Assembly: GCA_024636445.1 (NCBI GenBank)
Contig: JAGXHE010000181.1
Location: forward strand, 1-50,411
Direction of reading: 5' to 3'
DNA length: 50,411 nucleotides
From: Sulfitobacter sp.
GTDB lineage: Bacteria; Pseudomonadota; Alphaproteobacteria; Rhodobacterales; Rhodobacteraceae
Shown: piece after piece, positions 18,619 through 27,678 of the stretch
Layout of the letters: the number at the start of each line of letters is the position of its first letter
How positions within the stretch are numbered: the stretch's first letter is position 1
Notes under the pieces: model-generated
What the model was told of the DNA's origin: nothing
The model's input: the letters and a program-made list of their open reading frames with translations, nothing else
Databases searched by the model: none
Made by a program: the position numbers and the translations under genes

Positions 18619-21147
18619 ATGATGAGTAACAATAAAATTTTAACGGTCTCCTACGGCACTTTCTCGTGCACGTTGGAAGGTTTCGACGATTCGTTTGATA
18701 CCATGAAAGCCATCGCAGAGTATTTCCGCGATCTGGCCAGTGACGACCGCTACTTTGGTGCCGAGCCTCCGCAACCCGACGCAGAAATGCTGGCGCGGAT
18801 CGCCGAACGCGAAATCGAGCGCCGTGTCGAGGCGCGCATGAACGACGGGCGCATCTTCCTCAGCGCCATGGCACCCGACGCGGCGCCTTCTGCGGTAAGG
18901 CAGACGGCCCCCAAAGAGAAGCCCGCCGAACCAGCGCCAACAGCACCAGTGGCCGAGACCGCGCCAACGCCCGAAGCACCTGTCGCCGTAGCGCCTGTCG
19001 CCGAAGCAGAACCCACACCCGAAATGATTCCCGAAGCCGACGCCGTCCAGCTGCAGGACAGTGACGCAGTTGCGGATGATGTGATTGCCGAGGATTCGGT
19101 AGCCGAAGATGCGGCAGAAGCCGTTGAAGAGATCGAGGCTGCCTCAGATGATACAATAGAGACTCCGGCAGAAATCGAAGAAACCGCTGCCGAGATAGAA
19201 GAAGTAGAACCAGAAGCCGCCGAGGCCTTCCAGGAGGACGTCACCGAAGCGGAAGCGTTCTTTGCAGACACCGACACCGCACCCTCGGACATCGTCGAAG
19301 GCGAACCCGAAGACCAACAGGACGAAGTGGCCGAAGCCGAAGACGTCATAACCCCGGTCCGCCCACGCACCGTACCGCACGCCGACAGCATCGCCGCCAA
19401 GCTCGAGCGTATCCGCGCCGTGGTTTCGCAGGCCAACGATGACGACAGCGACGACGACTATGACGACGAGGCCGACATCGTGACCTCAGCCGCTCATGAT
19501 GACGCGCTCGCGCATGCGGTGATGGACGATCAGGACGATGCCGCACAAGACGCCGCAGCGGACGTGATCGCCGAAGCCGCCGCCGACGTGACAGCAGCAC
19601 TTGCCGAAGATGAAGACGACGACGCGTCGTCGGTCGAAGATGACAGCATGGTGATGTCCGCCGAAGACGAGGATGAAGACCTCGAAGCGATGCTTGCGCG
19701 TCTGGATGACAGTATGTCTCAAGTCGATGCCGTGGCCCTGGCAGAAACTGTCGAGGCGCCCGAGGTGGCAGAAGTCACCGCCGATCAGCCCGAAGACAGC
19801 GCCGAAATCAATGACGACGCCAACATGTTTGGCGAAGACCAAGACGACGCGGACGAAGCATATGAAGACGAAGCGTCTGACGATGATGACGAAGAGATCA
19901 TGATCATCGACGACGAAGACGAGAACGACGAAGATCAGAACGACACTGTCGAAACCGCAGTTGCCGCCGCGCCGCGCATCGCCCGCATCATCAAGATCAA
20001 GCGCGCCGATCTGGAAGCTGCCATTGCCCAGGGCAATCTCGAAGAGATGGCCGACGACGAAGATAATGGCGACGAGGACAGTACCGACAAGGTTAATGGC
20101 GACGAGTATGAAAGCGATCTGAAAGACGTGGCGGATGTTGCCGAGCACGACGAGTCCAAAGCCACCACCCGCCATCCTCACTCGACCCTCTCGGACGAAG
20201 ACGAGGAAGCCTTGCTGCGCGAGTTGGAAAGCGTCGAAGCAGAACTGACAGGCGTCGAAACCGTTCCGGCCGAAACGCTTGGCGACGAAGATGAAGACGA
20301 CCTGCAAGGCGAACTGGCCGACACCGGAGCCGAACTTTCCGGCACTGAACCGACCGAACCCACCGCAGCCGAAGAGGGCGACCAAGATCAGGACGAAGAC
20401 CAAGACGAGATCGAAGTCGCCGAAGACGCAGACCAGCCCGCAGAAGCCACACGCCAGGCGCCCGCCAAACTGGACGCTGCAGACGAGGATGACATGGACC
20501 GTCTGATGGCAAAGGCCGACGTGCAAATGGGCGAACCCGAAAGCGCGCGCAACCGCGACGCCTTTGCCCACCTGCGTGCCGCCGTGGCTGCGAAAAACTC
20601 CGACGAGAACATCGTCGGCGCGAAAATCGCCGAAGAAGCGCTGGAAGTCCGCGCCTATCAGACCGATCTGGCCGATGTGGTCAAACCGCGCCGTCCTGAA
20701 ATGCGCGGCGCTGGTACCGATCGTCGCCCTGACGTGACGCGCCCCGCACCGTTGAAACTGGTCGCGGAACAGCGCGTGGACACCATGTTGCCCAGTTCTG
20801 ATGGCCCAGTGCGTCCGCGCCGCGTGGCCGCAGCCCCGGCGATCGTCGAGACCAGCGGCGCGCACAGCTTTGCCGAGTTTGCAGACGACATGGGCGCACA
20901 CGACCTGCCCGATCTTCTGGAAGCCGCCGCCGCGTTCCTGACATTCGTCGAAGACCGCGATCAATTCTCGCGTCCTCAAGTGATGTCGAAAGTGCGTCAG
21001 GTGATCGGCGCCGACTTTAGCCGCGAAGACGGCCTGCGTTCCTTTGGCCAACTGCTCCGGGCCGGGAAGATCGAAAAGATCGAAGGCGGGCGCTTTGCTG
21101 TCTCGGGCGACATCGGGTTTCGCCCCGATCAGCGCGCTGCGGGCTGA
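18619..21147 (+). CDS. Very large acidic, mostly disordered protein with conserved-looking ends
   Basis: This 842-residue protein starts at ATG 18619 (MMSNNKILTVSYGTFSC), with AGAGGA eight bases upstream. Residues 1-85 look folded (GTFSCTLEGFDDSFDTMKAIAEYFRDLA). About 90-690 is low-complexity Asp/Glu/Ala with many acidic runs (DEDEDLEAMLARLDD, DDDDEEIMIIDDEDEN), interrupted by short basic-hydrophobic islands (RIARIIKIKRADLEAAI). The last 100 residues are again folded (HDLPDLLEAAAAFLTFVEDRDQFSRPQ, SFGQLLRAGKIEKIEGGRF), resembling a winged-helix-like unit. From memory the two ends recur in Rhodobacteraceae proteins with variable acidic middles. There is no signal peptide. The function is unknown; a nucleic-acid mimic, chaperone or scaffold role are only guesses. 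Confidence 0.85.
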   Translation: MMSNNKILTVSYGTFSCTLEGFDDSFDTMKAIAEYFRDLASDDRYFGAEPPQPDAEMLARIAEREIERRVEARMNDGRIFLSAMAPDAAPSAVRQTAPKEKPAEPAPTAPVAETAPTPEAPVAVAPVAEAEPTPEMIPEADAVQLQDSDAVADDVIAEDSVAEDAAEAVEEIEAASDDTIETPAEIEETAAEIEEVEPEAAEAFQEDVTEAEAFFADTDTAPSDIVEGEPEDQQDEVAEAEDVITPVRPRTVPHADSIAAKLERIRAVVSQANDDDSDDDYDDEADIVTSAAHDDALAHAVMDDQDDAAQDAAADVIAEAAADVTAALAEDEDDDASSVEDDSMVMSAEDEDEDLEAMLARLDDSMSQVDAVALAETVEAPEVAEVTADQPEDSAEINDDANMFGEDQDDADEAYEDEASDDDDEEIMIIDDEDENDEDQNDTVETAVAAAPRIARIIKIKRADLEAAIAQGNLEEMADDEDNGDEDSTDKVNGDEYESDLKDVADVAEHDESKATTRHPHSTLSDEDEEALLRELESVEAELTGVETVPAETLGDEDEDDLQGELADTGAELSGTEPTEPTAAEEGDQDQDEDQDEIEVAEDADQPAEATRQAPAKLDAADEDDMDRLMAKADVQMGEPESARNRDAFAHLRAAVAAKNSDENIVGAKIAEEALEVRAYQTDLADVVKPRRPEMRGAGTDRRPDVTRPAPLKLVAEQRVDTMLPSSDGPVRPRRVAAAPAIVETSGAHSFAEFADDMGAHDLPDLLEAAAAFLTFVEDRDQFSRPQVMSKVRQVIGADFSREDGLRSFGQLLRAGKIEKIEGGRFAVSGDIGFRPDQRAAG

Positions 21148-21170
21148 CTGCCAAGCCTGAAAAGAGACTG

Positions 21171-21196
21171 AACGGCGGGCCCCAGGGTCCGCCGTT
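21171..21196 (+). terminator. Intrinsic terminator after the acidic-protein gene
   Basis: AACGGCGG...CCGCCGTTT, with inner GGCCC/GGGTCC pairing (one G-T pair), forms a long stem at 21171-21196 that ends in TTT, between the acidic-protein gene and the opposing VOC gene. It could serve both strands. Confidence 0.7.
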
Positions 21197-21210
21197 TGGC
21201 GTTTCAGGGG

Positions 21211-21597
21211 TCAGGTTGGAGCTTGAGTATCAGACACCGGCGCAAAGAAGATCAACCGGTTGCCAAAGGGGTCCGCGACGCTCATGTCGTCCATCCCAAA
21301 GGGCTGTCGCTGCACGGACGAACGCGCAAACCCATAATCCTTGGCGTGCAACGTGGCCGCATTGGCCGCCACATCGGGCACCCTAATGCGCAGCGCCGCA
21401 CCCGGCGACGCATCGCCGTGATGTTCCGACAGATGCAACTGGCAAGCACCCATCCGCAGGCCCAGGTATAGCGGCAGGTCAGGAGAAAACCGGTGCTCGA
21501 ACAGAACTTCGAACCCCAGAAAATCAACGTAGAATTCCCGCGCCTTGGCCGCATCGAAACTGCGCAGGATCGGGATCGGAGCAGCCGCGTCAATCAC
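21211..21597 (-). CDS. VOC/glyoxalase-superfamily protein
   Basis: This 128-residue protein has the paired beta-alpha-beta modules of the vicinal oxygen chelate fold: IPILRSFDAAKAREFYVDFLGFEVLFEH at the start and MDDMSVADPFGNRLIFF at the end. Candidate metal ligands are His and Glu in LHLSEHHG and the C-terminal strand. It resembles the glyoxalase/bleomycin-resistance-like group, but no substrate can be assigned. It starts with GTG at 21597, overlapping the stop of the DUF2842 gene by four bases (GTGA), so it is the last gene of purA-DUF2842-VOC. Confidence 0.83.
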   Translation of the reverse strand: MIDAAAPIPILRSFDAAKAREFYVDFLGFEVLFEHRFSPDLPLYLGLRMGACQLHLSEHHGDASPGAALRIRVPDVAANAATLHAKDYGFARSSVQRQPFGMDDMSVADPFGNRLIFFAPVSDTQAPT

Positions 21598-21815
21598 TCG
21601 TCGGCGTCAGGGTCGGGTTGCCCCACCCCCTTGAACACCGCCTTCAGCGGAAAGGCCCACAAAACGCCCAGGCCCAGATAGACCAGCAGCTCGACCAGAA
21701 CCGAAGGCCGGTCGAAAAGTGCCACGATGTTGATCGCAAGGACCACGTAGAGCGGCAGCCCCACCAACAGGATGATCAGCGACCACCGCCGCCTTGCCTT
21801 GTAACTCAGCGCCAT
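21594..21815 (-). CDS. DUF2842 membrane protein
   Basis: This 73-residue protein begins MALSYKARRRWSLIILLVGLP and contains two membrane segments plus the YLGLGVLWAFPLKAVFKGVGQPDPD tail that I associate with DUF2842, an alphaproteobacterial family. It starts nine bases after the purA stop, with its ribosome site (AAGGGGG) overlapping the purA end, and is coupled to the VOC gene. The function is unknown. Confidence 0.85.
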   Translation of the reverse strand: MALSYKARRRWSLIILLVGLPLYVVLAINIVALFDRPSVLVELLVYLGLGVLWAFPLKAVFKGVGQPDPDADE

Positions 21816-21824
21816 ATCGCCCCC

Positions 21825-23120
21825 TTAATCTGCAAACGGATCACGCACCAGAATAGTGTCTTCCCGCTCTGGGGATGTCGACAGCAACGCGACGGGACAT
21901 TCGATCAACTCTTCGACACGACGCACGTATTTGATCGCCTCGGCGGGCAGATCGGCCCAGCTGCGCGCGCCTTCGGTCGATTCCGACCAGCCCGGCATTT
22001 CCTCATAGATCGGCGTGCAGCGCGTCTGCTGGTCGGCGGCGGTGGGCAGATAGTCCATCCGCTGGCCGTCCAGATCGTAGCCCACGCAGATTTTCAGAGT
22101 CTCGAACCCGTCGAGCACGTCCAGCTTGGTCAGCGAGATACCGTTGACGCCGCTGGTGGCGCAGGTCTGGCGCACGAGGCAGGCATCGAACCAGCCGCAG
22201 CGGCGCTTGCGGCCTGTGACGGTGCCGAACTCGTGGCCACGCTCGCCCAGACGCTGGCCGTCTTCGTCGTGCAATTCGGTCGGGAACGGGCCTTCGCCCA
22301 CGCGGGTGGTATAGGCTTTGACGATGCCCAGAACATAGTTGATCGCACCGGGGCCCAAGCCGACGCCGGTGGCAGCCTGCCCTGCGATCACGTTGGACGA
22401 GGTCACGAAGGGATAGGTGCCAAAGTCGATGTCCAGAAGCGCGCCCTGCGCCCCTTCGAACAGGATGCGTTTGCCGGCCTTGCGCTTTTCGTTCAGCACC
22501 TTCCAGACGGGGGCGGCGAAGGGCAGGATTTCGGATGCGATGTCTTTGAGCTGCGCAATCAGCGCGTCGCGGTCGATGGGTTCGATGCCCAGACCACGGC
22601 GCAGCGGATCGTGGTGCTGCAAGGCGCGGTCGACACGGGCAACCAGCGTCGCCTCGTCGGCCAGATCGGCCACGCGGACCGACCGGCGGCCAACCTTGTC
22701 TTCATAGGCGGGGCCGATGCCGCGCCCGGTGGTGCCGATCTTGGTGCCCTTGCTCGACGCCTCTTCGCGCGCGCGGTCCAGCTCGCCGTGGATCGGCAGG
22801 ATCAGCGGTGTGTTCTCTGCGATCATCAGCGTTTCGGGGGTAATCACGACGCCCTGCTCGCGGATCGAGGCAATTTCCTTGACCAGATGCCAGGGGTCCA
22901 GCACCACACCGTTGCCGATAATGCTTAGTTTGCCGCCGCGCACCACACCCGAAGGCAGCGCGTTCAGCTTGTAGACCTTGCCGTCGATCACCAGCGTGTG
23001 GCCTGCGTTATGGCCGCCCTGAAAACGTGCAATAATGTCAGCGCGTTCGCTGAGCCAATCGACGATCTTGCCTTTTCCTTCGTCACCCCATTGGGCGCCG
23101 ACAACGACGACATTGGCCAT
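21825..23120 (-). CDS. purA: Adenylosuccinate synthetase
   Basis: This 431-residue enzyme makes adenylosuccinate from IMP, aspartate and GTP. Motifs are the P-loop-like [19 protein letters not shown], the IMP-loop [48 protein letters not shown], and the C-terminal GTP-binding LSTSPERE. It heads a three-gene minus-strand unit and diverges from the DUF6524 gene. Full length and normal. Confidence 0.98.
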   Translation of the reverse strand: MANVVVVGAQWGDEGKGKIVDWLSERADIIARFQGGHNAGHTLVIDGKVYKLNALPSGVVRGGKLSIIGNGVVLDPWHLVKEIASIREQGVVITPETLMIAENTPLILPIHGELDRAREEASSKGTKIGTTGRGIGPAYEDKVGRRSVRVADLADEATLVARVDRALQHHDPLRRGLGIEPIDRDALIAQLKDIASEILPFAAPVWKVLNEKRKAGKRILFEGAQGALLDIDFGTYPFVTSSNVIAGQAATGVGLGPGAINYVLGIVKAYTTRVGEGPFPTELHDEDGQRLGERGHEFGTVTGRKRRCGWFDACLVRQTCATSGVNGISLTKLDVLDGFETLKICVGYDLDGQRMDYLPTAADQQTRCTPIYEEMPGWSESTEGARSWADLPAEAIKYVRRVEELIECPVALLSTSPEREDTILVRDPFAD

Positions 23121-23306
23121 GATGCAGGTCCTTTAATGTTTGCAAACCGCGTGTGGTATAGTCCGGCAGGTACATGCGCGAAACCACAAACTGAAACCCC
23201 GCGCTGCTTATCGCCAATAAATTTCCATACGCGATACGGACCTGCGCCCTTTACACAAGGGGTGGTTTTGGGCAATTCCTGAAACAATCAGACTTCGGAG
23301 ACCAAA

Positions 23307-23702
23307 ATGGGCTTTTTCACGCGCTGGCTGGCGGCATTTGTGCTGCTGGCCCTGACTTACAACCCAACCCAGTATAATTACGTGAAATGGGCGCGCGACT
23401 ACGGTGGCGAGAACCTGTCGATCGCGGTGCTGGTCGGGCTGATGTTGCTGATAGGGTACATAATCTACCTACGCGCCACGCTGAGGTCGATCGGCGGGTT
23501 CGGCATGGCGCTGGTGCTGGCGGTGGTCGCGGCGGGGCTATGGGTGCTTTATGATCTGAAGCTGCTGAGCCTCGACAACTCCAGCCTAAACACATGGCTG
23601 GGCCTGCTGGCGCTCAGCGCTGTTCTGGGCATCGGTCTGTCGTGGAGCCTGGTGCGCCGCCGCCTGTCTGGTCAGGCAGACGTGGACGACATCGACGAAT
23701 AG
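23307..23702 (+). CDS. DUF6524-type small membrane protein
   Basis: This 131-residue protein has four hydrophobic segments (WLAAFVLLALTY, SIAVLVGLMLLIGYIIYL, GFGMALVLAVVAAGLWVLYDL, WLGLLALSAVLGIGLSWSLV) and an acidic tail. A conserved-looking NPTQYNYVKWARD segment follows the first helix; I associate this with DUF6524. It stands alone, divergent from purA and convergent with the nitrile hydratase accessory gene, with only one base between stops. The function is unknown. Confidence 0.8.
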   Translation: MGFFTRWLAAFVLLALTYNPTQYNYVKWARDYGGENLSIAVLVGLMLLIGYIIYLRATLRSIGGFGMALVLAVVAAGLWVLYDLKLLSLDNSSLNTWLGLLALSAVLGIGLSWSLVRRRLSGQADVDDIDE

Positions 23703-23703
23703 A

Positions 23704-24018
23704 TCAGGCGTCCAAGGACACCGGATCGCCGTGGGGCGTGCGCAGATAGGCCGCCTCCCACGCATCGCGCATCTGGCTGACGGCAGCGGCTTCGGCCCAG
23801 CCTTTTTCAGCCAGCAGGGTTTCCAGGGTTTCCAACCATGCGGCAAAATAGTCATCGCCGCCATTGAGGTCGCGGTTGACCCCATGCCGCACCAAGGTGG
23901 CCGCAAACCGCGCCGCCCAGTCGGGCCAGTCAAAGCGCCCTGCCTCGTTCAGATGGACCGTCAGCGCAAACAGCTGCGCGTGCCAGGGGGCTTCGAACAC
24001 CGGTTCGGGGCGGGTCAT
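23704..24018 (-). CDS. Nitrile hydratase accessory protein
   Basis: This 104-residue protein starts at ATG 24018 (MTRPEPVFEAPWHAQLFALTV). The pattern PVFEAPWHAQLFALTVxL, followed by FDWPDWAARF, is that of the small accessory/activator proteins of cobalt nitrile hydratases, themselves related to the beta-subunit N-terminus, which help load cobalt into the alpha subunit. Its ATG overlaps the beta-subunit stop (ATGA). The first 24 residues of the track ORF are not part of it. Confidence 0.88.
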   Translation of the reverse strand: MTRPEPVFEAPWHAQLFALTVHLNEAGRFDWPDWAARFAATLVRHGVNRDLNGGDDYFAAWLETLETLLAEKGWAEAAAVSQMRDAWEAAYLRTPHGDPVSLDA

Positions 24019-24692
24019 GTTGCAGGCTCCAGATAGCTTTGCCACAGATCCAGCAGGACCTCGTCGCGCGGATGCTCTGGTCGTGCCCAAAGCTCGGATG
24101 CGGGGAATGCCACACCATATAGCGGCTCTGGCTGCTCGCCCAGACCGTGCGCCGCCGCGTCGGGCAGAACGTGGTGGCCGTGCATCCGCACGATGCGCCC
24201 CACGGCCCCTGCCGCATAATCGGGCAGACGGGTATGGCCGCCATCGACAAAGGCATTGTGGGCGTGGCGGCGCGTGCGCACCTCGTCTCCCACGGCAAAA
24301 TGCACGTCTGTCTGCGCAGGCCGGTCCGCCGGGCCGCCACGCGCCAGAACGCCTGCCACGGCATCAGACGCCAGCTTGCGGGTCGCCAGCGAGGATGGCC
24401 CTGCGGCATGGCCGCTGGCCAGTTCCTCGGACGTCAGCACGCCCTTGTCGACCAGCATATCCGCCAGTGCCGCCGTCCACTTTTCATAATAGCTGAAGGC
24501 GGCATAGTCCTTGGGTGAAAGCCGTTCGCGCGCATGGCGGCTGGTGTCGATGTTCCATTGGCCCAGCGATCCGCAGGCCAGCGTGACAGCCAATGCGCGC
24601 GGGTGCCAGTCGGCGTGGAAGACTTCGGTTTCGGGCTCTGGCACGACTGGCCCGTCGCCGAAACGCCCGCCCATGTCGTGGACGCGGCTCAC
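24015..24692 (-). CDS. nthB: Nitrile hydratase beta subunit
   Basis: This 225-residue non-catalytic partner starts with GTG at 24692, reading MSRVHDMGGRFGDGPV, the standard beta-subunit opening (HDMGG). Other marks are SPKDYAAFSYYEKWTAALADML, which carries a conserved Arg/Tyr region near the active site, and an SH3-like C-terminal barrel (VGDEVRTRRHAHNAFVDGGHTRLPDY). It lies 31 bases after nthA and overlaps the accessory gene, giving the order nthA-nthB-accessory. Confidence 0.94.
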   Translation of the reverse strand: MSRVHDMGGRFGDGPVVPEPETEVFHADWHPRALAVTLACGSLGQWNIDTSRHARERLSPKDYAAFSYYEKWTAALADMLVDKGVLTSEELASGHAAGPSSLATRKLASDAVAGVLARGGPADRPAQTDVHFAVGDEVRTRRHAHNAFVDGGHTRLPDYAAGAVGRIVRMHGHHVLPDAAAHGLGEQPEPLYGVAFPASELWARPEHPRDEVLLDLWQSYLEPAT

Positions 24693-24723
24693 GCGTCTGC
24701 GCCTTTATTCGAGTGCACGCGGT

Positions 24724-25341
24724 TCATGGCGTGATCGCCAACCCGGTCCCGATCATCGAATCGCGGGTGACCAGATCCATGAGTGCCGCCTCGTCCAGCC
24801 CTTCGGTCCCTGCAGGGCGCTTCGGGATAACCAGATAGCGCAGTTCGGCGGTCGAATCCCAGACGCGCACGGCGGTGTCTTCGGGCAATGTCACTCCGAA
24901 ATCGGCCAGCACCTTGCGCGGCTCTCGCACCGCACGGGCACGGTAGGCGTCGGATTTGTACCAGCCGGGCGGAATACCCAGCAAAGGCCACGGGTAGCAA
25001 CTGCACAGGGTGCACACGACCATGTTGTGAACGTCGTCGGTGTTTTCGACCGCAACCATGTGTTCGCCCTGCCGTCCGTAATAGCCGAGCTCGGACACCA
25101 CGGCGGTCGCATCCTCAAGCAAGGCCGCGCGAAAGGCAGGGTCAGCCCACGCCCGCGCGACCACATGCGCGCCATTGCGCGGGCCGATGCGGTTTTCATA
25201 GGTGTCGATGATCTCGTCCAGCGCTGCAGGGTCAATCAGGCCTTTTTCGGTCAGAATCGTTTCCAGCGCCTTGACCCGCAAAGCAGGGTCCGGCGGCAGC
25301 AGGGCATGGGCGTGATCGTGGTCATGATGGTCATGTGGCAT
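24724..25341 (-). CDS. nthA: Nitrile hydratase alpha subunit, cobalt type, His-rich N-terminus
   Basis: This 205-residue catalytic subunit hydrates nitriles to amides. The metal site is [11 protein letters not shown] (C110, C113, S114, C115); Thr after the first Cys is the mark of cobalt-type enzymes (Ser in iron types). ATG 25341 gives an N-terminus with six histidines in the first 12 residues ([12 protein letters not shown]), a possible cobalt-capturing tail. The track's 25467 start would add an unrelated hydrophobic leader. It diverges from secG. No amidase or aldoxime dehydratase is present nearby, so the physiological nitrile is unclear. Confidence 0.95.
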   Translation of the reverse strand: MPHDHHDHDHAHALLPPDPALRVKALETILTEKGLIDPAALDEIIDTYENRIGPRNGAHVVARAWADPAFRAALLEDATAVVSELGYYGRQGEHMVAVENTDDVHNMVVCTLCSCYPWPLLGIPPGWYKSDAYRARAVREPRKVLADFGVTLPEDTAVRVWDSTAELRYLVIPKRPAGTEGLDEAALMDLVTRDSMIGTGLAITP

Positions 25342-25469
25342 GGTCGCAGCATGGCGCGGGTGCCTGCCATTTGTCCAGAGGGTCCCGGATAACCGGCCAC
25401 GCGCCCTTGCCCCGACTGCGAAACTTGCATAGATACCCGCCAAACCGAACGTGAGCATCGCGAGCATAC

Positions 25470-25838
25470 ATGGAAAACGTCGTCCTGATCATTCACCTTA
25501 TCCTGTCACTGGGGCTGATTGCCGTTGTGCTGATGCAGCGCTCTGAAGGCGGTGGTCTGGGCATGGGCGGCGGTGGTGGCGGCGGTGGTGCCATGTCGGG
25601 CCGTGCAGCCGCGACAGCCCTGGGCAAGGTGACCTGGATCTTGGCGATCGCGTTCATCATCACGTCGATCACGCTGACGATCATCGCCGCTGACAAGGCC
25701 GCAGGCACGTCAGTCATCGACCGTCTGGGCGCTGCACCTGCAACGCAGGAAGACACGCCGCTGACCCCGCCCTCAGGTGGTCTGACCCCGCCCACCCAAG
25801 GCGACGCCGAAGCGCCGCTGGTTCCCGCAGGCGACTGA
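25470..25838 (+). CDS. secG: Protein translocase subunit SecG
   Basis: This 122-residue protein has two membrane segments ([20 protein letters not shown] and [18 protein letters not shown]) joined by the family hallmark [16 protein letters not shown]. It belongs to the SecYEG channel. The C-terminal 35 residues are a Pro/Thr-rich tail common in alphaproteobacteria. Its upstream position next to pyrG is typical for the group. ATG 25470. Confidence 0.95.
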   Translation: MENVVLIIHLILSLGLIAVVLMQRSEGGGLGMGGGGGGGGAMSGRAAATALGKVTWILAIAFIITSITLTIIAADKAAGTSVIDRLGAAPATQEDTPLTPPSGGLTPPTQGDAEAPLVPAGD

Positions 25839-25859
25839 CCCTTTAACAGCTATCCCTTG

Positions 25860-25905
25860 AGGCAAGATGCCCCGCCGCAACATCATGTTGCGGCACGGCT
25901 TGCCT
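25860..25905 (+). other. Nested inverted repeat between secG and pyrG
   Basis: An outer arm AGGCAAG (25860-25866) pairs with CTTGCCT (25899-25905), enclosing an inner perfect hairpin CCGCAACA-tca-TGTTGCGG (25875-25893). No T-run follows. It may be the secG 3' end or a regulatory fold; its right arm overlaps the proposed pyrG -35 element. Confidence 0.5.
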
Positions 25906-25929
25906 TGTACCGAAATCATCCATTATACT
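25900..25929 (+). promoter_or_regulatory. Candidate sigma-70 promoter for pyrG
   Basis: TTGCCT (25900-25905), an 18-base spacer and TATACT (25924-25929) make a plausible housekeeping promoter, with initiation expected about 85 bases before the pyrG start. The -35 is weak; the -10 is good. Confidence 0.4.
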
Positions 25930-26021
25930 GAAACCCCGTGGTGCTGTGGAAATCGCAGCCGATTCTGGTGGTTTTGGTTCTTCCGAAAATCGCATTTGCA
26001 ACACGGGGAGCATCCGAACTC

Positions 26022-27668
26022 ATGGCGCGTTATATCTTCATCACTGGCGGTGTGGTCTCTTCTCTTGGCAAGGGGCTGGCGTCGGCGGCGCTGGGGGCCT
26101 TGTTGCAGGCACGCGGCTTTTCGGTCCGGTTGCGCAAACTTGATCCCTACCTGAACGTCGATCCCGGCACGATGTCGCCTTTCGAGCATGGCGAGGTGTT
26201 CGTGACCGACGATGGCGCCGAGACCGATCTCGACCTTGGCCATTACGAGCGGTTCACCGGCGTGCCTGCGCGGCAAACCGATTCAGTGTCCTCGGGGCGG
26301 ATCTATTCCACCGTGCTGGAAAAGGAACGTCGCGGTGACTATCTGGGCAAGACGATTCAGGTCGTTCCCCATGTTACAAATGAAATCAAGGATTTCCTGC
26401 ATATCGGTGACGACGAGGTCGATTTCATGCTCTGCGAGATCGGCGGCACGGTAGGCGACATCGAAGGCCTGCCTTTCTTCGAGGCGATCCGCCAGTTCAG
26501 CCACGACAAACCGCGCGGCCAGTGTATTTTCATGCACCTGACGCTGCTGCCCTATCTTGCTGCGAGCGGAGAATTGAAGACCAAGCCGACGCAACACTCG
26601 GTCAAGGAACTGCAATCCATCGGCATCGCACCCGACATTCTGGTGTGCCGCTCGGAACATCCGATCCCCGAGAAAGAGCGCGAGAAGATCGCCCTGTTCT
26701 GCAACGTGCGCAAAGAGGCTGTCGTTGCGGCCTATGATCTGCCCACCATCTACGACGCGCCGCTGGCCTATCACGAACAGGGACTGGATCAGGCCGTTCT
26801 GGACGCCTTTCAGATCAGCCCCGCTCCGCGCCCCGATCTGACCACGTGGCAGGACGTGTCCGACCGTGTTCACCACCCCGAGGGCGAAGTGAAGATCGCG
26901 ATTGTCGGCAAATACACCCAGCTCGAAGACGCCTACAAATCCATCGCCGAGGCGCTGACCCACGGCGGCATGGCCAACCGCGTCAAGGTCCGTATCGAAT
27001 GGGTAGACGCCGAAGTCTTCGACAAATCCGCCGACGTGGCCGCACATCTGGACGGTTTCCACGCCATCCTCGTGCCCGGCGGCTTTGGCGAACGCGGCAC
27101 CGAGGGCAAGATCAAGGCGGCGCAATATGCCCGCGAGAACAAGGTGCCTTACTTAGGCATCTGCCTCGGCATGCAGATGGCGGTGATTGAGGCCGCGCGC
27201 AACGTCGCGGGCATCGAGACAGCAGGGTCCGAAGAATTCGACCACGAAGCCGGCAAGAAACGGTTCGAGCCGGTGGTCTACCACCTGAAGGAATGGGTGC
27301 AGGGCAACGCCAAGGTCACCCGCAAGGTCGGCGACGACAAGGGTGGCACCATGCGCTTGGGCTCATACGATGCGGTGCTGAAAGAGGGATCGAAAGTGGC
27401 CAAAGCCTACGGCACCACCACAATCGACGAGCGCCACCGCCACCGCTACGAGGTCGACATCAAGTACCGCGACCAGCTGGAAAAGGCCGGTCTGTGCTTT
27501 AGCGGCATGTCGCCCGATGGCCGCCTGCCCGAGATCATCGAGTGGCCGGATCACCCTTGGTTCATCGGCGTGCAGTTCCACCCCGAACTGAAATCCAAAC
27601 CCTTCGCACCGCACCCGCTGTTCAAAGACTTTGTCCGTGCGGCCAAAGACATCAGCCGGCTGGTCTGA
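26022..27668 (+). CDS. pyrG: CTP synthase
   Basis: This 548-residue enzyme aminates UTP to CTP using glutamine. ATG 26022 ([18 protein letters not shown]) is the canonical start; the track start at 25938 is an upstream extension. The N-terminal amidoligase domain shows [20 protein letters not shown] and [19 protein letters not shown]. The C-terminal glutamine amidotransferase domain (from about 290) shows [13 protein letters not shown] with the nucleophilic Cys, and [11 protein letters not shown]. It leads a run of plus-strand genes through about 31.1 kb, with rlmJ starting ten bases later. Confidence 0.98.
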   Translation: MARYIFITGGVVSSLGKGLASAALGALLQARGFSVRLRKLDPYLNVDPGTMSPFEHGEVFVTDDGAETDLDLGHYERFTGVPARQTDSVSSGRIYSTVLEKERRGDYLGKTIQVVPHVTNEIKDFLHIGDDEVDFMLCEIGGTVGDIEGLPFFEAIRQFSHDKPRGQCIFMHLTLLPYLAASGELKTKPTQHSVKELQSIGIAPDILVCRSEHPIPEKEREKIALFCNVRKEAVVAAYDLPTIYDAPLAYHEQGLDQAVLDAFQISPAPRPDLTTWQDVSDRVHHPEGEVKIAIVGKYTQLEDAYKSIAEALTHGGMANRVKVRIEWVDAEVFDKSADVAAHLDGFHAILVPGGFGERGTEGKIKAAQYARENKVPYLGICLGMQMAVIEAARNVAGIETAGSEEFDHEAGKKRFEPVVYHLKEWVQGNAKVTRKVGDDKGGTMRLGSYDAVLKEGSKVAKAYGTTTIDERHRHRYEVDIKYRDQLEKAGLCFSGMSPDGRLPEIIEWPDHPWFIGVQFHPELKSKPFAPHPLFKDFVRAAKDISRLV

Positions 27669-27678
27669 TCCGGGACCG

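Noticed and set aside
19486-21051. 521-residue minus-strand ORF opposite the acidic protein
   Set aside because: Phe/Val/Gly-rich composition is what the reverse complement of GAC/GAA-rich codons produces.
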